Shown: piece after piece, positions 1-9,142 of the stretch
Layout of the letters: every line of letters begins with the position of its first letter
How positions within the stretch are numbered: position 1 is the first letter of the stretch
From: Lachnospiraceae bacterium NSJ-143
Lineage (GTDB): Bacteria > Bacillota > Clostridia > Lachnospirales > Anaerotignaceae
DNA: 64,000 nt
Direction of reading: 5' to 3'
NCBI GenBank assembly: GCA_022867625.1
Contig: JALIFM010000005.1
Location: 62,001 to 126,000 of the forward strand
The notes under the pieces: generated by a model
Databases searched by the model: none
The model's input: the letters and a program-made list of their open reading frames with translations, nothing else
What the model was told of the DNA's origin: nothing
Translations under genes and position numbers: made by a program

Positions 1-500
1 GCACAGGCTCACATGAGACAACACAGGGGTGCATTGAGTTTATAGAAAAATATATAAAAGAAGGAGACAGGGCTGCGGATATAGGCTGCGGAAGCGGTAT
101 ACTGGCAATAGCGGCAATACTTATGGGCGCAGATTTTGCTTCTGCGGTGGATATAGACCCAAACGCTGTTGAGATTGTAAAGCAGAACGCCGACCTGAAT
201 AATATTCCTGCGGAAAAATATGAGGTGTTTGCCGGTGATATACTGAATGACGACGGTTTGAGGAAGGCCTTTGGCGGCAAAAGTTATGACGCGGCGTTTG
301 CAAATATTGTAGCTGATATTGTTATACCGCTTTCTGACATGATTCCTGAGTTTATAAAGGATAATGGAATGTTTATCTGCTCTGGAATTATAGCGGACAG
401 GCTTGATGATGTTACAGAGGCCCTTGGAAGAAACGGCTTTGAGGTGCTTGAGGTTACCAGAAGAAAAGACTGGTGCGCTATAGCAAGCAGACTGAAATAA
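1..500 (+). CDS. prmA: Ribosomal protein L11 methyltransferase, 5'-truncated by window edge
   Basis: This is the C-terminal part of PrmA, the S-adenosylmethionine-dependent enzyme that trimethylates ribosomal protein L11. The reading frame is open from base 3 and its true start lies before the window. The family signature TGSHETTQ appears in the first residues, and the SAM-binding glycine-rich loop DIGCGSGILAIAA follows at about bases 78-116. A conserved N-terminal region of about 130-150 residues is missing. An in-frame ATG at 123 lies inside the SAM domain, so it is not the start. The stop is at 498-500. rsmE follows after 10 bases, and this prmA-rsmE order is common in Firmicutes. Identification is secure from the two motifs. 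Confidence 0.93.
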   Translation, partial: TGSHETTQGCIEFIEKYIKEGDRAADIGCGSGILAIAAILMGADFASAVDIDPNAVEIVKQNADLNNIPAEKYEVFAGDILNDDGLRKAFGGKSYDAAFANIVADIVIPLSDMIPEFIKDNGMFICSGIIADRLDDVTEALGRNGFEVLEVTRRKDWCAIASRLK

Positions 501-510
501 GAGGTGGATT

Positions 511-1245
511 ATGCCTAAATATTTTACTGGCACAGAGAATATTGACAATGAGTTTGCGGTTATATCGGGAGACGAGGCCAAGCATATACTGAATGTTATG
601 CGAATGGGAACAGGCGACAGCCTTGTAATATGTGACGGACAGAGGAACGACTATTGCTGTACAATATGTGAAACAGGTAAAAATTACCTTAAAGCCAAGA
701 TTAACGAAAAAAGTATCTGTGGCACTGAGCCGGAAACGGATATAACAATATTTCAGGGGCTTCCCAAAAGCGACAAGATGGAGCTGATTATACAGAAATG
801 CGTTGAGACAGGTGTATGCCGTATAGTGCCGGTTGTTACTGAGAGGGCTGTTGTGAAAATAGAAAAAGGCCCGAGGGAAGAAAAGAAGCTTGAGCGCTGG
901 AGGAAAATATCGGAATCGGCGGCAAAGCAGAGCGGAAGAGGAATAATACCTGAGGTACTGAAGCCTGTTAGCTTTCTGGAGGCCGTAAAAATGGCCCGAG
1001 GTCTTGACAGGGCTGTGATACCGTATGAAAATGAGTATAAGACAGGGCTTAAGGAGTTTTTGAAGCAGGCCAAATCCGGTGAAACTGTGGCTGTGTTTAT
1101 AGGGCCTGAGGGCGGATTTGCCGAAAGTGAGATAGAGGAAGCCGTTAAGAATGGTGTTGTGCCTGTTACGCTCGGAAAAAGGATACTGAGGACTGAAACC
1201 GCAGGTATTGTGACAGCCGCTATAATATTATATGAGTTGGGTTAA
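511..1245 (+). CDS. rsmE: 16S rRNA m3U1498 methyltransferase
   Basis: RsmE (SPOUT superfamily, 244 residues, usual length about 245) methylates N3 of U1498 in 16S rRNA, in the decoding region of the small subunit. The C-terminal third carries the SPOUT knot signatures: IGPEGGF near residues 198-204 and the LGKRILRTETA segment near 220-230 that forms the SAM-binding trefoil knot. The N-terminal part has the PUA-like start with the EAKHILNVMRM segment. A clear GAGGTGG ribosome binding site precedes the ATG. It lies between prmA and a cysteine desulfurase gene, 12 bases upstream of the latter, so this is probably one transcript for translation-apparatus modification. Confidence 0.95.
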   Translation: MPKYFTGTENIDNEFAVISGDEAKHILNVMRMGTGDSLVICDGQRNDYCCTICETGKNYLKAKINEKSICGTEPETDITIFQGLPKSDKMELIIQKCVETGVCRIVPVVTERAVVKIEKGPREEKKLERWRKISESAAKQSGRGIIPEVLKPVSFLEAVKMARGLDRAVIPYENEYKTGLKEFLKQAKSGETVAVFIGPEGGFAESEIEEAVKNGVVPVTLGKRILRTETAGIVTAAIILYELG

Positions 1246-1257
1246 GGAAGGATAAAA

Positions 1258-2418
1258 ATGCAGGTATATTTTGATAACGCCGCCACAACAAAAATTCTGC
1301 CGGAGGCCGCAAAGCTTATGGTAAATGTTATGGCCGAGAAATATGGAAACCCAAGTTCTGCAAGCGTTCTGGGTATAGAGGCTGACAATGTGCTTAAGGA
1401 CGCCGCGAAAACTGTAGCGGGACTTATAAACGCAAAACCCGAGGAGGTTTATTTTACATCAGGCGGTACGGAAAGCGATAACTGGGCTGTTTTTGGCTCG
1501 GCCAGAGGGTACGCAAAGAGCGGGAGACATATGCTTTATACTTCTGTTGAGCACCCGGCTGTAAACAGACCCTTTGAGGTCTTGAAAGACGAGGGCTATG
1601 ATATAGAAAGCATTGGTGTAGACAGTAAAGGATACATTGATATTGAGGAATTAAAGGCCAAAATAAGGAAGGATACCATATTTGCAGGCGTTATACTGAT
1701 AAACAATGAGACGGGAACAATACAGGATATTGAAAAAATAGGAAAAGCTGTAAAGGAAGCAAACCCCAATACGCTCTTTTTTGTGGACGCAGTGCAGGCG
1801 TTTGGAAAATATAAAATAGATGTGAAAAAATGTGGGATAGATATGCTTTCTGCAAGCGGACATAAGTTTAACGGCCCAAGAGGGACCGGAATATTTTATA
1901 TGAGGAAAGGGCTTAAGGTTAAACCTCTCATGTACGGAGGAGGACAGCAGTCAAACCAGAGGCCGGGAACAGAAAATGTGGCTGGAGCCGCCGCCGCTGC
2001 TTTTGCCGCCGCTGAAAGCTACAGGGATATAAAAGGCAATACCGAGCGGGTGCGTGAGATTAAAAGGTATCTGGCGGAAAAAATATTAAGCGAGATACCG
2101 GATACATTTATAAATGGCGACAGTATTGAAAAAGCAAGTCCATATGTACTGAATATAGGCTTTTTGGGGCTTAGGAGCGAGGTGCTTCTGCACGCACTGG
2201 AAAGTGAAGGCATATTTGTATCTGCCGGTAGCGCCTGCAACAGCAAAAAAAAGGTGCGAAGCGGTGTGTTGTCCGCAATGGGAAAGACAGACAGTGAGAT
2301 TGAAGGCTCAATACGTATCAGCTTTTCCAGGTTCAGCACAATGGAGGAAGCGGAGTACTGTTTTGAAAAGCTTAAAAGTCAGGTTTCGGTATTGAGGCGT
2401 TTTAACAGAAAGAGGTAG
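1258..2418 (+). CDS. Cysteine desulfurase (NifS/IscS family), ThiI partner
   Basis: This PLP-dependent enzyme of 386 residues takes sulfur from cysteine as a persulfide. The N-terminus YFDNAATTK is typical. The PLP lysine lies in SASGHKFNGPRGTG near residue 203, and the persulfide cysteine in SAGSACNSKKK near residue 327. The next gene is thiI, only 3 bases on, so the likely job is supplying sulfur for tRNA 4-thiouridine, as NifZ does for ThiI in Bacillus subtilis. It could also supply other sulfur acceptors, since the window's minimal SUF pair (44167-45818) has no desulfurase of its own. The family is certain; the specific partner is inferred from gene order. Confidence 0.93.
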   Translation: MQVYFDNAATTKILPEAAKLMVNVMAEKYGNPSSASVLGIEADNVLKDAAKTVAGLINAKPEEVYFTSGGTESDNWAVFGSARGYAKSGRHMLYTSVEHPAVNRPFEVLKDEGYDIESIGVDSKGYIDIEELKAKIRKDTIFAGVILINNETGTIQDIEKIGKAVKEANPNTLFFVDAVQAFGKYKIDVKKCGIDMLSASGHKFNGPRGTGIFYMRKGLKVKPLMYGGGQQSNQRPGTENVAGAAAAAFAAAESYRDIKGNTERVREIKRYLAEKILSEIPDTFINGDSIEKASPYVLNIGFLGLRSEVLLHALESEGIFVSAGSACNSKKKVRSGVLSAMGKTDSEIEGSIRISFSRFSTMEEAEYCFEKLKSQVSVLRRFNRKR

Positions 2419-2421
2419 GAA

Positions 2422-3597
2422 ATGGAAGAAAGGGTACTGCTGGTAAAATACGGCGAAATAGCCATGAGGGGAAATAACCGTCAGCTTTTTGTAAAAAGGC
2501 TTGTTGACACAATAAGAAAAAATATCGACTCCGACGGAGATTTCTATGTTGTAAGAGAGCAGGGGCGGCTTATTGTGGAAAGCCGCGGAAGTGAAATAAA
2601 CTTTGATACAATGATTCCAAAAATAAACAGGATTTTCGGCATATTGGGAGTCTGTCCCGGAATAAAGGTTAAAGACCAAGATATCGAAAACCTGAAAAGA
2701 GTTTCACTGGAATTTCTGAAGGAGAATTTAAACGGGAAAGCTGATACATTTAAGGTTGTGACTAAAAGAAGCAATAAAAAATATCCGCTGACATCAAATG
2801 AGATTTCAGCCGAGGTGGGCGGATATATATTTGATAATTATGAGGGCATGAAGGTTGATTTGCACAGCCCTAATACAACTTTATATATAGAGATAAGAAA
2901 CGATGCGTATATATACACTGACTTTATAGAGGGCTGCGGAGGACTTCCTTACGGTTCGTCGGGAAAGGCCGTATCCCTTATAAGCGGAGGTATAGACAGC
3001 CCTGTTGCCACATGGATGATGGCCAAAAGGGGCGTTGAGGTAAGCGGGGTTTATTTTCATTCGCCACCGTACACCGGCGAGAGGGCAAAGGAAAAGGTGA
3101 AGGATTTAGCCGGTATTATATCCATGTACACAGGAGGCTTTAAGCTGTATGTAGTAAAATTTACTGAGGTACAGTTGTATCTGCTTGAGAATGTGCCCGA
3201 GGATAAGCTTACCATATTCTTAAAGCGGGCCATGATGAGGACGGCGGAGAAAATAGCCGCAAAGGAGCACGCTGACGGCCTTATAACAGGAGAGAGCGCA
3301 GGGCAGGTGGCAAGCCAGACTATGCAGGGAATAAACGCTATAAACGCCGTGTGCACAATACCTGTAATGAGGCCTCTGTGCGGTATGGATAAACAGGAGA
3401 TAGTTGACAAGGCCAGAAAAATAGGGACATTTGAAACGTCAATTCTGCCTTATGAGGACTGCTGTACAATTTTTGTGGCCAAGCATCCGGAGACAAGGCC
3501 GAAAACAAGCGTTATAAACAAAATTGAGTCGAAGCTTGAAAAGCTGGATGAGCTTATAGAGAAGGCCTTTGAGGAGATGGAGCTTTATGAGCTGTGA
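2422..3597 (+). CDS. thiI: tRNA 4-thiouridine sulfurtransferase
   Basis: ThiI (391 residues) adenylates U8 of tRNA and transfers sulfur to make s4U; it can also act in thiazole synthesis. The N-terminal half holds the ferredoxin-like and THUMP RNA-binding domains. The PP-loop SGGIDSPVATW, near residue 190, binds ATP. The conserved PYEDCCTIFVAKHP segment lies near residues 345-358. There is no C-terminal rhodanese domain, which is normal for Gram-positive ThiI and fits with the adjacent cysteine desulfurase acting directly as donor. The start ATG is 3 bases after the desulfurase stop, with an AGAGGTAGG-type ribosome binding site inside the end of that gene. Confidence 0.95.
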   Translation: MEERVLLVKYGEIAMRGNNRQLFVKRLVDTIRKNIDSDGDFYVVREQGRLIVESRGSEINFDTMIPKINRIFGILGVCPGIKVKDQDIENLKRVSLEFLKENLNGKADTFKVVTKRSNKKYPLTSNEISAEVGGYIFDNYEGMKVDLHSPNTTLYIEIRNDAYIYTDFIEGCGGLPYGSSGKAVSLISGGIDSPVATWMMAKRGVEVSGVYFHSPPYTGERAKEKVKDLAGIISMYTGGFKLYVVKFTEVQLYLLENVPEDKLTIFLKRAMMRTAEKIAAKEHADGLITGESAGQVASQTMQGINAINAVCTIPVMRPLCGMDKQEIVDKARKIGTFETSILPYEDCCTIFVAKHPETRPKTSVINKIESKLEKLDELIEKAFEEMELYEL

Positions 3598-4132
3598 TAA
3601 CGTGAAAAAGAGGACAGTTACAATATGTTTTGACGCTGAGAGCACCAGAATGGTAAATTTCGGCGTAGTTTCAGGCAATCCTGATATAGAGTTAAAAATT
3701 CTGAGTTCGGGCTGTACTGTGTTTTATGAGCCGGTGCCTAAAACGGATAAGGATATTGAGTTTTTCAGGAGGCTTTTGGAAGAACGGGATATAAGATTTA
3801 TATTTGATGGCGACAGTATAAAGCCGGATTTTTACACTGTTCCGGCCGTGAGCATAATAGCTTATGACAGCAGGCAAGGCTTTTACGCTGAGACCGAAAC
3901 CGGTGAAATTATATACATTGACGGCAAAATGCAGGCGTATTATGTTGCTGAAAGTGCTGAGAAATTTGTTTATGAATATGAAACGACTGGAAACTTGAAT
4001 GACAGACTGTTTGATAAAATAAGCGTTTACAGCTCAAGGGCAGAAGCCGAAAAGTACTGCAACATATTCGATTTTGACGATGACGAAGGACTGGACAGGT
4101 TTCTGGATGAAATAGATAATGGGAATATATAA
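3587..4132 (+). CDS. Unrecognised acidic protein in thiI operon
   Basis: I do not recognise this 181-residue protein. It has no signal peptide or membrane segment. It begins with a basic KKRTVTICF strand and ends in a very acidic tail rich in Asp and Glu. The ATG at 3587 overlaps the thiI stop by 11 bases and has a GAGGAG ribosome binding site at 3571-3576. A TTG at 3569 is in frame but has no suitable site, so 3587 is preferred. The tight overlap suggests translational coupling with thiI. Codon use matches the neighbours, so it looks like a resident gene. Its role is unknown. Confidence 0.75.
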   Translation: MSCDNVKKRTVTICFDAESTRMVNFGVVSGNPDIELKILSSGCTVFYEPVPKTDKDIEFFRRLLEERDIRFIFDGDSIKPDFYTVPAVSIIAYDSRQGFYAETETGEIIYIDGKMQAYYVAESAEKFVYEYETTGNLNDRLFDKISVYSSRAEAEKYCNIFDFDDDEGLDRFLDEIDNGNI

Positions 4133-4180
4133 AGGGCAGAGAAATATAATTTTATTAAAATGTATTTTAAGGTGATTTAT

Positions 4181-5017
4181 ATGTTTGCCGTTATATCTGT
4201 TAAAAAGCTTAAGAAGGCGGCTGTGATAACAATGGCTGCGGCAGCGGTTGTTTTCTGCGCAAGAGGAGTATTTAACAAAAAAAGCATACTTACAATGGCC
4301 GATGGAGGGCAGAAGGGTTATCTTGCGATAGTTATAGACGATTTTGGATATACGGGCGAGGGAACGCCTGAAATGCTTGCGCTTGATATACCGCTGACGG
4401 CGGCTATAATGCCGTTTTCAGACCATACGGCTGAGGATTTGCAGAGTGTAAAGGACGCCGGCAAGGATTATATAATACATATGCCTATGGAAAGCCTGAC
4501 AGGCAAAAAATCATGGGTTGGGGACAAGGGCATTTTTACAAGCATGCAAAGTGAGGAGATAGCCAACAGGGTTGACGAGGCATTCAGCATACTTGAGGGC
4601 GCCTCCGGCATGAACAACCACATGGGTTCTGCTGTTATGGAGAGTGAAAAAACACTTTCGGCTGTGCTTGATGAGGCAAAAAAATACAACAGTGTTTTTA
4701 TTGACAGCGTTACATCTGGTAAAAGCACTGGGCAGAGGCTTTGTGAGGAAAAGGAGATACCTTTCCTTAAAAGGGATGTGTTTCTGGACAGCACTGACGA
4801 CATTAACGTGGTTATTAAACGGCTTGAGGAGGCTGGGGATAAGGCCCTTAAAAACGGAAAAGCCGTAGCTATAGGTCATGTTGGCCCCGAAGGCGGGAAA
4901 ATTACGGCTAAAGCCATAGAAAAAATGTACCCTGAACTTATGGCCAAAGGTGTGGAGTTTGTTACAATAAGCCGGATGAGGGAATTGATTGAAAATGAAA
5001 GCGGAGCAGCTGATTAA
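4181..5017 (+). CDS. Divergent polysaccharide deacetylase (YibQ/DUF610 family)
   Basis: This protein of about 278 residues has a short basic N-terminus followed by a single hydrophobic segment (about residues 10-28), so it is exported or membrane-anchored. The rest matches the divergent polysaccharide deacetylase family: LAIVIDDFGY at the start of the catalytic barrel carries the paired aspartates, followed by HMPMES, NNHMGS, FIDSVTSG and a GHVGP block near the end. These act on cell-envelope glycans, although the exact substrate of this family is not established. The start at 4181 is chosen over an upstream ATG at 4160 because AAGGTG sits 6 bases before it. Confidence 0.85.
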   Translation: MFAVISVKKLKKAAVITMAAAAVVFCARGVFNKKSILTMADGGQKGYLAIVIDDFGYTGEGTPEMLALDIPLTAAIMPFSDHTAEDLQSVKDAGKDYIIHMPMESLTGKKSWVGDKGIFTSMQSEEIANRVDEAFSILEGASGMNNHMGSAVMESEKTLSAVLDEAKKYNSVFIDSVTSGKSTGQRLCEEKEIPFLKRDVFLDSTDDINVVIKRLEEAGDKALKNGKAVAIGHVGPEGGKITAKAIEKMYPELMAKGVEFVTISRMRELIENESGAAD

Positions 5018-6092
5018 AAAATACGCCGGAGAAAACAGCATAAGCGATATAGGCATATGTTCGGCAGAGGACTTTGAGGGGATAAGAGCAGAGCTTGAAA
5101 AAAGTGCGGATATTCTGAAGGGCTTTGTGGAAAAGGATATTCAAAAGAGGATAAGCCCCCGTATGTCTATGGAAGGCGCGAAAAGTATTATAGCTGCCGC
5201 TGTAAGCTATAACAGAGACTGTTGTTTTGAGATTGATGATGAAATACGGGGCTATATCTCAATGGGGGCCGCAGGTGAGGATTATCATTTGTATATGATG
5301 CGGCTTTTAAACGGCCTTGCTGAAATTTTGAGGCAAAAGTATGGTGCAGAGTGCAGATGCTTTACTGATACCGGCCCGCTTTGTGACAGGGCAGTCGCTT
5401 TGAGGGCCGGAATAGGCTATATTGGCAAAAATGGCTGTGTTATAGCCAAAAACGGCGGAGCGGCAGTGTTTTTGGGATATATAATAACTGATATGGAGCT
5501 TGAAAAAAGCTCGAAAAGCAAAGACACATGCGGCAGCTGCAAAAACTGCTTAAAAAGCTGTCCAACAGGCGCCATAAGCGATAAAGGGTTCAAAACAGAG
5601 AAATGTATTTCGTTTCTGACACAGATTAAAAGGCCTTTGACAGACAGGGAGATACTGAGTATAGGACTTAACTTATACGGCTGTGATAAGTGCCAGAGGG
5701 CGTGTATGAAAAATATGCCTGCCGAAAATGAAGTTGAGGACATAGATGCAGCTATGCCTAAAATCAAGGATATAATTGAGATGTCAAACAGGGAATTTAA
5801 GGAAACATACGGTAAAACAGCTATCGGCTGGAGGGGCGCTGCCGTTATAAAGCGTAACGCCTTATGCGCTCTTTTGAGATACAGAGGAGAGAAAGCCATG
5901 GAGATTGCCTGCGGCGCACTTAAAAGTGAAAATAAGCTTGTAAGGCAGACTGCGGCGCAGGTTATAGGGCTTATGGGCGGCGGTAAAAATGGACTTGACG
6001 CCTTGATTAATGCTGAAAAAAATGAAAAAGATACCGATATTATTTTAGTATACAGAGATATTATTGAAAGGCTCAAAGGGGCCGGGAGCTGA
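4995..6092 (+). CDS. queG: Epoxyqueuosine reductase
   Basis: QueG performs the last step of queuosine synthesis in tRNA, reducing epoxyqueuosine with cobalamin and two [4Fe-4S] clusters. The protein has 365 residues. The TDTGPLCDRAVA segment near residues 124-135 carries the expected catalytic aspartate. The cluster ligands lie in CGSCKNCLKSCP (about 179-190) and CDKCQRAC (about 230-237). The C-terminal part resembles the HEAT-like repeat region that contacts tRNA. The ATG at 4995 overlaps the preceding gene by 23 bases; a TTG at 4989 is an alternative. Together with thiI and rsmE this makes the operon strongly oriented to RNA modification. Confidence 0.93.
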   Translation: MKAEQLIKKYAGENSISDIGICSAEDFEGIRAELEKSADILKGFVEKDIQKRISPRMSMEGAKSIIAAAVSYNRDCCFEIDDEIRGYISMGAAGEDYHLYMMRLLNGLAEILRQKYGAECRCFTDTGPLCDRAVALRAGIGYIGKNGCVIAKNGGAAVFLGYIITDMELEKSSKSKDTCGSCKNCLKSCPTGAISDKGFKTEKCISFLTQIKRPLTDREILSIGLNLYGCDKCQRACMKNMPAENEVEDIDAAMPKIKDIIEMSNREFKETYGKTAIGWRGAAVIKRNALCALLRYRGEKAMEIACGALKSENKLVRQTAAQVIGLMGGGKNGLDALINAEKNEKDTDIILVYRDIIERLKGAGS

Positions 6093-6099
6093 GTGAAAA

Positions 6100-6642
6100 A
6101 TGGGATATTGGAACACAAGAGGTCTCAGAGGAAACTCCTTTGAGGAGATTATAAATTTTACAAACGAAAAATACAGAGCAATGGGACTTGCTGTTGTGCA
6201 GAAAATTCCAACGCCCATTACCCCGGTTGAGCTTGATACGAAAAGAAGGGTTATAACTCTTGCGTATTTTGACAAGCAGTCCACAGTGGACTATGTGGGA
6301 GCCGCACAGGGACATGCCATATGCTTTGACGCCAAGGAAAGCTCTCAAAAAAGCCTTCCAATACAGAATATCCATGAGCACCAGATTGAATTTATGAGGG
6401 ATTTTAACAGTCAGGGCGGTGTGGCGTTTCTGCTTGTGCACATGGCGGCGTTTTCAAAATACTATTTTCTTCCTATTGAGATATTGGAAAAATACTGGCT
6501 TGCCGCTTTAAACGGAGGGAGAAAGTCAATACCAATAGCCGCTTTTGAGGAGAAATACGAGATTAAGCTCAGAGGGGCGGCTATGCTGGACTATCTTGAC
6601 GCTGTAAACACATATCTTGTTGAGAGGAAAAAAAAAGAATAG
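6100..6642 (+). CDS. recU: Holliday junction resolvase RecU
   Basis: RecU (180 residues) cleaves Holliday junctions during recombination in Firmicutes. The N-terminal NTRGLRGNSFEE matches the family, the STVDYVG block carries a catalytic aspartate, and FDAKES gives the next acidic and lysine residues of the nuclease core, near residues 75-90. A later HMAAFSKYYFLP segment is also typical. In many Firmicutes recU sits with a penicillin-binding protein gene; here it ends the queG operon, 7 bases after queG. No terminator is obvious right after the stop. Confidence 0.92.
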   Translation: MGYWNTRGLRGNSFEEIINFTNEKYRAMGLAVVQKIPTPITPVELDTKRRVITLAYFDKQSTVDYVGAAQGHAICFDAKESSQKSLPIQNIHEHQIEFMRDFNSQGGVAFLLVHMAAFSKYYFLPIEILEKYWLAALNGGRKSIPIAAFEEKYEIKLRGAAMLDYLDAVNTYLVERKKKE

Positions 6643-7128
6643 GGCTTTAAAATTGTATGGTCGTTTGACAATCTCGAACGGCTATGTAATACTGTATACA
6701 TTTGATGGAAAAATTTTAATATAAGTCTATTGTTAAGCATAGGATTTTTTTGAGGACGCAAAAATTCCTTTATTTTAAAGGGTTTTGCCGCATATTATAC
6801 TGATTTGGAGATTTTTACCGGTTTGTGAAAACTATACAAATTTGGTATTTGTACTATTTTCCTCTTGACAATTTTATAACAAGATTATAAAGTAATGCTG
6901 TAGGTATTTATATCTGGCGGTTAATGCTATGGAGGCGGTTGGTATAGTTAAGATATAAATCTGATTAGGCACACGTGGTTTTTTGAGTGTGTTTATTTTT
7001 AGGATAGATATTTAGCATGCCAACTATTTTGAATAGGTAATTTATTGAAGCTTTCATTGTATTATGCTGTCATGATTTAAACAGGCGTTTGCCTGGGACG
7101 TTAATTTTTCAAATAGGAGGATTTGAAG
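6643..7128 (+). other. Intergenic region, long leader of the acyl-CoA dehydrogenase operon
   Basis: No gene is seen in these 486 bases. A likely promoter is TTGACA at 6865-6870 with a TATAAA-like -10 at 6886-6891 (spacing 15) or TAAAGT at 6888. It would give a leader of about 240 bases. A weak hairpin (GCACAC/GTGTGT, 6969-6992) followed by T-rich sequence lies inside this leader and could be an attenuator. A second TTGACA occurs at 6665-6670. The stretch has no similarity to a riboswitch that I can recognise. Confidence 0.45.
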
Positions 7129-8271
7129 ATGGAAGGTTTTAAATTAACAAAAACACAGGAACTTCAGCGCACATTATTCCACAATTTCGCAGAAAACGAA
7201 ATAAGGGACATCGCAAGGGACATGGACGAGTCAGAGGAATACTCAATGGAACTTGTACAGAAAATGCAGAAATGCCATTTCTTTGGTATTCCTTACAGCA
7301 AAGAGTACGGCGGAGCCGGAGCTGACGTTCTTACATATACTCTTGCAATGGAGGAGCTCTCTAAAGTAGACGCCTCCACAGGCATCACACTTTCTGTTCA
7401 CACATCACTTTGCTGCTCATGCATCAACGAGTTTGGTACAGAAGAGCAGAAACAGAAATATTTAAGGCCGCTTGTTGACGGAAGCAAAATCGGCTGCTTC
7501 GCTCTTACAGAGCCTAACGCAGGTACAGATGCTTCAGGCGTTCAGAAGGAAGCTAAAAAAGAGGGAGACCATTACATACTTAACGGAACAAGTATCTTTA
7601 CAACAAACTCAGGATTTGCTGATACATTTATTGTTTTTGCCCTTACAGACAAGTCAAAGGGTCCTAAGGGAATGTCTGCTTTTATAGTTGACAGAACAAT
7701 GCCTGGCGTTTCAGTTGGAGCTAACATACCTCGTATGGGTATCAGGGCAGCTTCAAACTGTGAGGTTGCTTATGAGGACGTTGTGGTTCCTGCCGACAGA
7801 CTCCTTGGACAGGAAGGAAAGGGCTACAAAATCGCTATGCAGGCACTTGCAGGCGGACGTATCGGTATCGGCGCACAGAGTGTCGGTATAGCTCAGGGAG
7901 CTATCAACGAGGCTATCAAGTACGTTAAGGAGAGAAAGCAGTTTGGAAAGCCTATCTCAAAATTCCAGAACACACAGTTTAAGCTCGCTGAGATGCAGAC
8001 AAAGGTTGACGCTGCAAGGCTTATGGTATGGAGAGCGGCTATCGCTAAGGACAATCACGAAAACTACGCCCCTTATGCTGCTATGTGCAAGCTTTTCGCT
8101 TCAGATGTAGCTAATGAGGTAACACGTACATGCGTACAGCTCTTTGGCGGATACGGCTATTCAAGAGAATATCCTGTAGAGAGAATGATGAGAGACGCTA
8201 AGATTACAGAAATCTACGAGGGTACATCAGAAGCCATGAAGATGGTTATTTCCGGTTCAATGAAGCTTTGA
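7129..8271 (+). CDS. Short-chain acyl-CoA dehydrogenase (Bcd/AcrC-like)
   Basis: This 380-residue flavoprotein belongs to the short-chain acyl-CoA dehydrogenase family that includes butyryl-CoA dehydrogenase and clostridial acryloyl-CoA reductase. Diagnostic segments are LTEPNAGTDASG (FAD and substrate contacts, about 131-142), ERKQFGKPI, the LFGGYGYSREYPVERMMRDAK block, and IYEGTSE with catalytic Glu364. AGGAGG at 7115-7120 selects ATG 7129 over TTG 7123. etfB and etfA follow directly, so its electron partner is EtfAB. The genes thl, crt and hbd that usually flank bcd are not here, so butyryl-CoA and acryloyl-CoA are both possible substrates. Codon choice looks like that of a highly expressed gene. 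Confidence 0.9.
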   Translation: MEGFKLTKTQELQRTLFHNFAENEIRDIARDMDESEEYSMELVQKMQKCHFFGIPYSKEYGGAGADVLTYTLAMEELSKVDASTGITLSVHTSLCCSCINEFGTEEQKQKYLRPLVDGSKIGCFALTEPNAGTDASGVQKEAKKEGDHYILNGTSIFTTNSGFADTFIVFALTDKSKGPKGMSAFIVDRTMPGVSVGANIPRMGIRAASNCEVAYEDVVVPADRLLGQEGKGYKIAMQALAGGRIGIGAQSVGIAQGAINEAIKYVKERKQFGKPISKFQNTQFKLAEMQTKVDAARLMVWRAAIAKDNHENYAPYAAMCKLFASDVANEVTRTCVQLFGGYGYSREYPVERMMRDAKITEIYEGTSEAMKMVISGSMKL

Positions 8272-8310
8272 TAAAAACCATTAACTAAAATTTCGGAAGG
8301 AGATAAAAAG

Positions 8311-9102
8311 ATGAAAATCGTTGTATGCATTAAGCAGGTTCCAGATACTGTAGAAGTTAAAATAGACCCTAAAACAGGCACACTTATAAGAGACGGCGTT
8401 CCAAGTATCATTAACCCTGATGACAAGACAGGTATTGAGGCTGCTCTGGAGTTAAGAGATAAAGTAGGCGGCACAGTTACTGTTATTTCCATGGGACCTC
8501 CTCAGGCAGATGTTGCTTTAAGAGAGGCTCTTGCCATGGGCTGTGACGAGGCTTACCTTGTTTCTGCAAGGGAGTTCGGCGGTTCAGATACATACGCAAC
8601 AAGCGGTATACTTGCTGCTGCTTTAAGAAAAATCGGCTACGATATTATAATGACAGGACGTCAGGCTATTGACGGTGACACAGCTCAGGTTGGACCTCAG
8701 ATTGGTGAGAAGCTTGGTATCCCTCAGGTTTCTTATGTTGAGGAAATACGTGAGGCTGCTGACGACCACCTTATTGTTAAGAGGTATTTTGAGGACGGAT
8801 ACCATATTATCAAGATTAAAACACCTTGCCTCCTTACAGCTATAGCTGAGCTTGCTAAACCAAGATATATGTCAGTAAGCGGTATTGTTGACGCATATGA
8901 GAAAGAAATCAAGATTATTGGTTTTGAAGACCTTAAAGATGACCTTGAGCTTGACATGATAGGTTTAAAGGGTTCACCGACAAATGTATATAAGTCATTT
9001 ACTAAAGAAGTTAAGGGCGCAGGCACAATACTTAAGGACGTATCAGCTGAGGAAGCTGTTTCGGCTATTATGGAGAAGCTTGAGGCTAAGCACATTATCT
9101 AA
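8311..9102 (+). CDS. etfB: Electron transfer flavoprotein beta subunit
   Basis: EtfB (263 residues) pairs with EtfA to carry electrons to and from acyl-CoA dehydrogenases. The N-terminal KIVVCIKQVPDT, the INPDDKTGIEAALELRD block and the GRQAIDGDTAQVGPQIGEKLGIPQ segment (nucleotide-binding domain, roughly residues 110-137) are standard. It starts at a clear GGAAGGAG site, 39 bases after the dehydrogenase. In anaerobes such Bcd-EtfAB sets can bifurcate electrons between NADH, crotonyl-CoA and ferredoxin. Whether this one does cannot be read from motifs alone. Confidence 0.95.
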   Translation: MKIVVCIKQVPDTVEVKIDPKTGTLIRDGVPSIINPDDKTGIEAALELRDKVGGTVTVISMGPPQADVALREALAMGCDEAYLVSAREFGGSDTYATSGILAAALRKIGYDIIMTGRQAIDGDTAQVGPQIGEKLGIPQVSYVEEIREAADDHLIVKRYFEDGYHIIKIKTPCLLTAIAELAKPRYMSVSGIVDAYEKEIKIIGFEDLKDDLELDMIGLKGSPTNVYKSFTKEVKGAGTILKDVSAEEAVSAIMEKLEAKHII

Positions 9103-9142
9103 TTTATTTAGTTGATTATAAAACGAGGAGGAGAACCCTACA

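Noticed and set aside
3569-3586. TTG 3569 as start of the unknown gene after thiI.
   Set aside because: No ribosome binding site at proper distance; ATG 3587 has GAGGAG before it.
6824-6842. TTTGTGAAAACTATACAAA upstream of the acyl-CoA dehydrogenase looks like a Rex site.
   Set aside because: The spacing between half sites is one base short of the Rex palindrome and the right half matches poorly.
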